Of a stretch of DNA of 15,271 nucleotides, positions 14,741 to 15,271 are shown in pieces. The stretch comes from Burkholderiales bacterium (lineage in GTDB: Bacteria > Pseudomonadota > Gammaproteobacteria > Burkholderiales > SG8-39). How positions within the stretch are numbered: the stretch's first letter is position 1; every line of letters begins with the position of its first letter. The notes beneath the pieces are model-generated. The model searched no databases and was not told the DNA's origin. It was given only the letters and a program-made list of their open reading frames with translations. The stretch is taken from positions 1 through 15,271 of the forward strand of contig JAQSVY010000004.1 of NCBI GenBank assembly GCA_029266935.1, written 5' to 3'. A program made the translations under genes and the position numbers.

Positions 14741-14757
14741 CGCCGGCTCGCCTCAAC

Positions 14758-14799
14758 AAACGCCCCGAGCGCGCAAGCCCTCGGGGCGTTTTCATTTTC
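14758..14799 (+). terminator. strong Rho-independent terminator
   Basis: AAACGCCCCGAG (14758-14769) and CTCGGGGCGTTT (14780-14791) form a perfect 12-bp stem around a 10-nt loop, followed by a T-rich tail (TTTCATTTT counting stem Ts). It ends the micro-ORF transcript and probably the upstream dehydrogenase operon. The A-run at the 5' side would let it work in the other direction as well. It also insulates the nitronate monooxygenase gene unless read-through is regulated. Confidence 0.9.
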
Positions 14800-14818
14800 T
14801 GCTCCCCGAGGGCGTCCA

Positions 14819-14848
14819 TTTGGCAGGGATTTCTTTGGCATAGATCAA
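14819..14848 (+). promoter_or_regulatory. TTTGGCA repeats and half FNR-type site upstream of nitronate monooxygenase
   Basis: TTTGGCA occurs at 14819-14825 and again at 14834-14840, 15 bp apart. The second copy is part of TTGGC-ATAG-ATCAA (14835-14848), which resembles the FNR/ANR box TTGAT-N4-ATCAA with a perfect right half and a 3/5 left half. It lies about 55 bp before the ATG, a usual place for an activator site. A clear -10 could not be identified. Confidence 0.3.
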
Positions 14849-14902
14849 GGCCGGCGGCCGCGGTGCCTGCACAGTGTCTGCTTTCTCGAAGGAACCGCAG
14901 GC

Positions 14903-15271
14903 ATGGCTATGGCACTCAGGATTGGGAGCAGGGAAGCGCTCGGGGTGGTACAGGGTGGCATGGGCGTCGGGGTGTCCGCGCACCGCCTGGCCGGCGCGGT
15001 TGCCGGCGAGAACTGCGTCGGCACCATCTCCAGCGTCGACCTGCGCCGGCTCCACCCGGACCTGCTGCGCGCCACGGCGCGCGGTCGCGACAAGGCGGCG
15101 ATCGAGCAGGCCAACCTCACGGCGCTCGAGCGCGAGATCGGCGCCGCGCGCGAGCTCTCCGGCGGGCGGGGGCTCATCGCCGTCAACGTCATGCGCGCCG
15201 TATCGCAGTACGCGGCCTACGTGCGCACGGCGTGCGCGAGCGGTGCCGACGCCATCGTCGCCGGCGCGGGG
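14903..15271 (+). CDS. nitronate monooxygenase family protein (3' end missing)
   Basis: The first 123 residues of an FMN-dependent TIM-barrel enzyme of the nitronate monooxygenase / 2-nitropropane dioxygenase family; the gene runs out of the window in frame. The N-terminal signature is clear: ALGVVQGGMGVGVSAHRLAGAVA, followed by GTISSVDLRRLHPDL and GLIAVNVMRAVSQYAAYVRTACASGADAIVAGAG. These match the first strand (substrate and FMN contact) and the INV-type second strand. ATG 14903 has AAGGA 9 nt upstream; ATG 14909 is an alternative. Known members oxidise alkyl nitronates such as propionate-3-nitronate, protecting the cell from nitro toxins, but relatives include enoyl-ACP reductases, so the reaction is only likely. 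It is separated from the micro-ORF by a terminator and has its own promoter region. Confidence 0.9.
   Translation, partial: MAMALRIGSREALGVVQGGMGVGVSAHRLAGAVAGENCVGTISSVDLRRLHPDLLRATARGRDKAAIEQANLTALEREIGAARELSGGRGLIAVNVMRAVSQYAAYVRTACASGADAIVAGAG

Larger units (their letters stand above)
14525..14902. other. 378-bp intergenic region with micro-ORF and terminator
   Basis: No conventional gene is found between the dehydrogenase stop and the nitronate monooxygenase start. The region holds a weak 29-codon ORF, a possible extended -10, an extreme Shine-Dalgarno with a 26-codon ORF, a strong terminator, and a promoter-like stretch with a half FNR-type site. These are listed separately. Confidence 0.8.

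Noticed and set aside
14792..15055. Minus-strand open frame of 87 codons over the nitronate monooxygenase start
   Set aside because: It overlaps a strongly supported family N-terminus on the plus strand and its product has no motif.

Overview
The window is a G+C-rich stretch (roughly two thirds or more G+C by eye) with dense, short-spaced genes, several stop/start overlaps and some GTG starts. The gene families point to a free-living heterotrophic Pseudomonadota, most likely a betaproteobacterium. That assignment is an inference from gene content and codon bias, as no rRNA or marker gene is present. There is no tRNA, rRNA, CRISPR array, transposase or clear mobile element.

Layout. (1) 1-1775: the 3' part of an MFS exporter gene, coupled by an ATGA overlap to a class II aldolase/adducin-family gene. 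(2) 1750-2408, minus strand: two small hypothetical genes, a 72-residue two-helix membrane protein and a 122-residue soluble protein. A hairpin terminator built over the stop codon of the second separates them. (3) 2520-4932, plus strand: a two-component pair, a NarL/FixJ-type response regulator and a six-helix hybrid histidine kinase whose start overlaps the regulator gene. (4) 4957-12049: a 1901-residue multidomain protein followed 7 bp later by an FAD-dependent oxidase gene. The large protein joins a cholesterol-oxidase-type GMC oxidoreductase, an alpha/beta hydrolase and a PhoD-type metallophosphoesterase. (5) 12010-13257, minus: an MFS transporter, convergent with and overlapping the oxidase gene. 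(6) 13305-14524, plus: a carboxymuconolactone-decarboxylase-family gene overlapping a 3-hydroxyisobutyrate-dehydrogenase-family gene. (7) 14525-14902: a 378-bp intergenic region holding a 26-codon micro-ORF with an extreme Shine-Dalgarno sequence and a strong terminator. (8) 14903-end: the 5' part of a nitronate monooxygenase gene.

How it may fit together. Genes 2520-12049 run on one strand with short gaps, so the two-component pair may control, or be co-transcribed with, the giant enzyme and the FAD oxidase. The giant enzyme looks able to hydrolyse an ester or phosphoester and oxidise the released alcohol, for example of a sterol- or terpenoid-like compound. The partner oxidase would add a further oxidation. 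The flanking transporters, aldolase, CMD-family protein, dehydrogenase and nitronate monooxygenase fit a catabolic neighbourhood. No substrate can be read from the sequence.

The two most interesting items are the trimodular enzyme, which has a Cys in the hydrolase nucleophile position and a ferredoxin-like Cys motif in its GMC part, and the structured micro-ORF at 14660-14740 with 14 nt of perfect complementarity to the canonical 16S rRNA 3' end.
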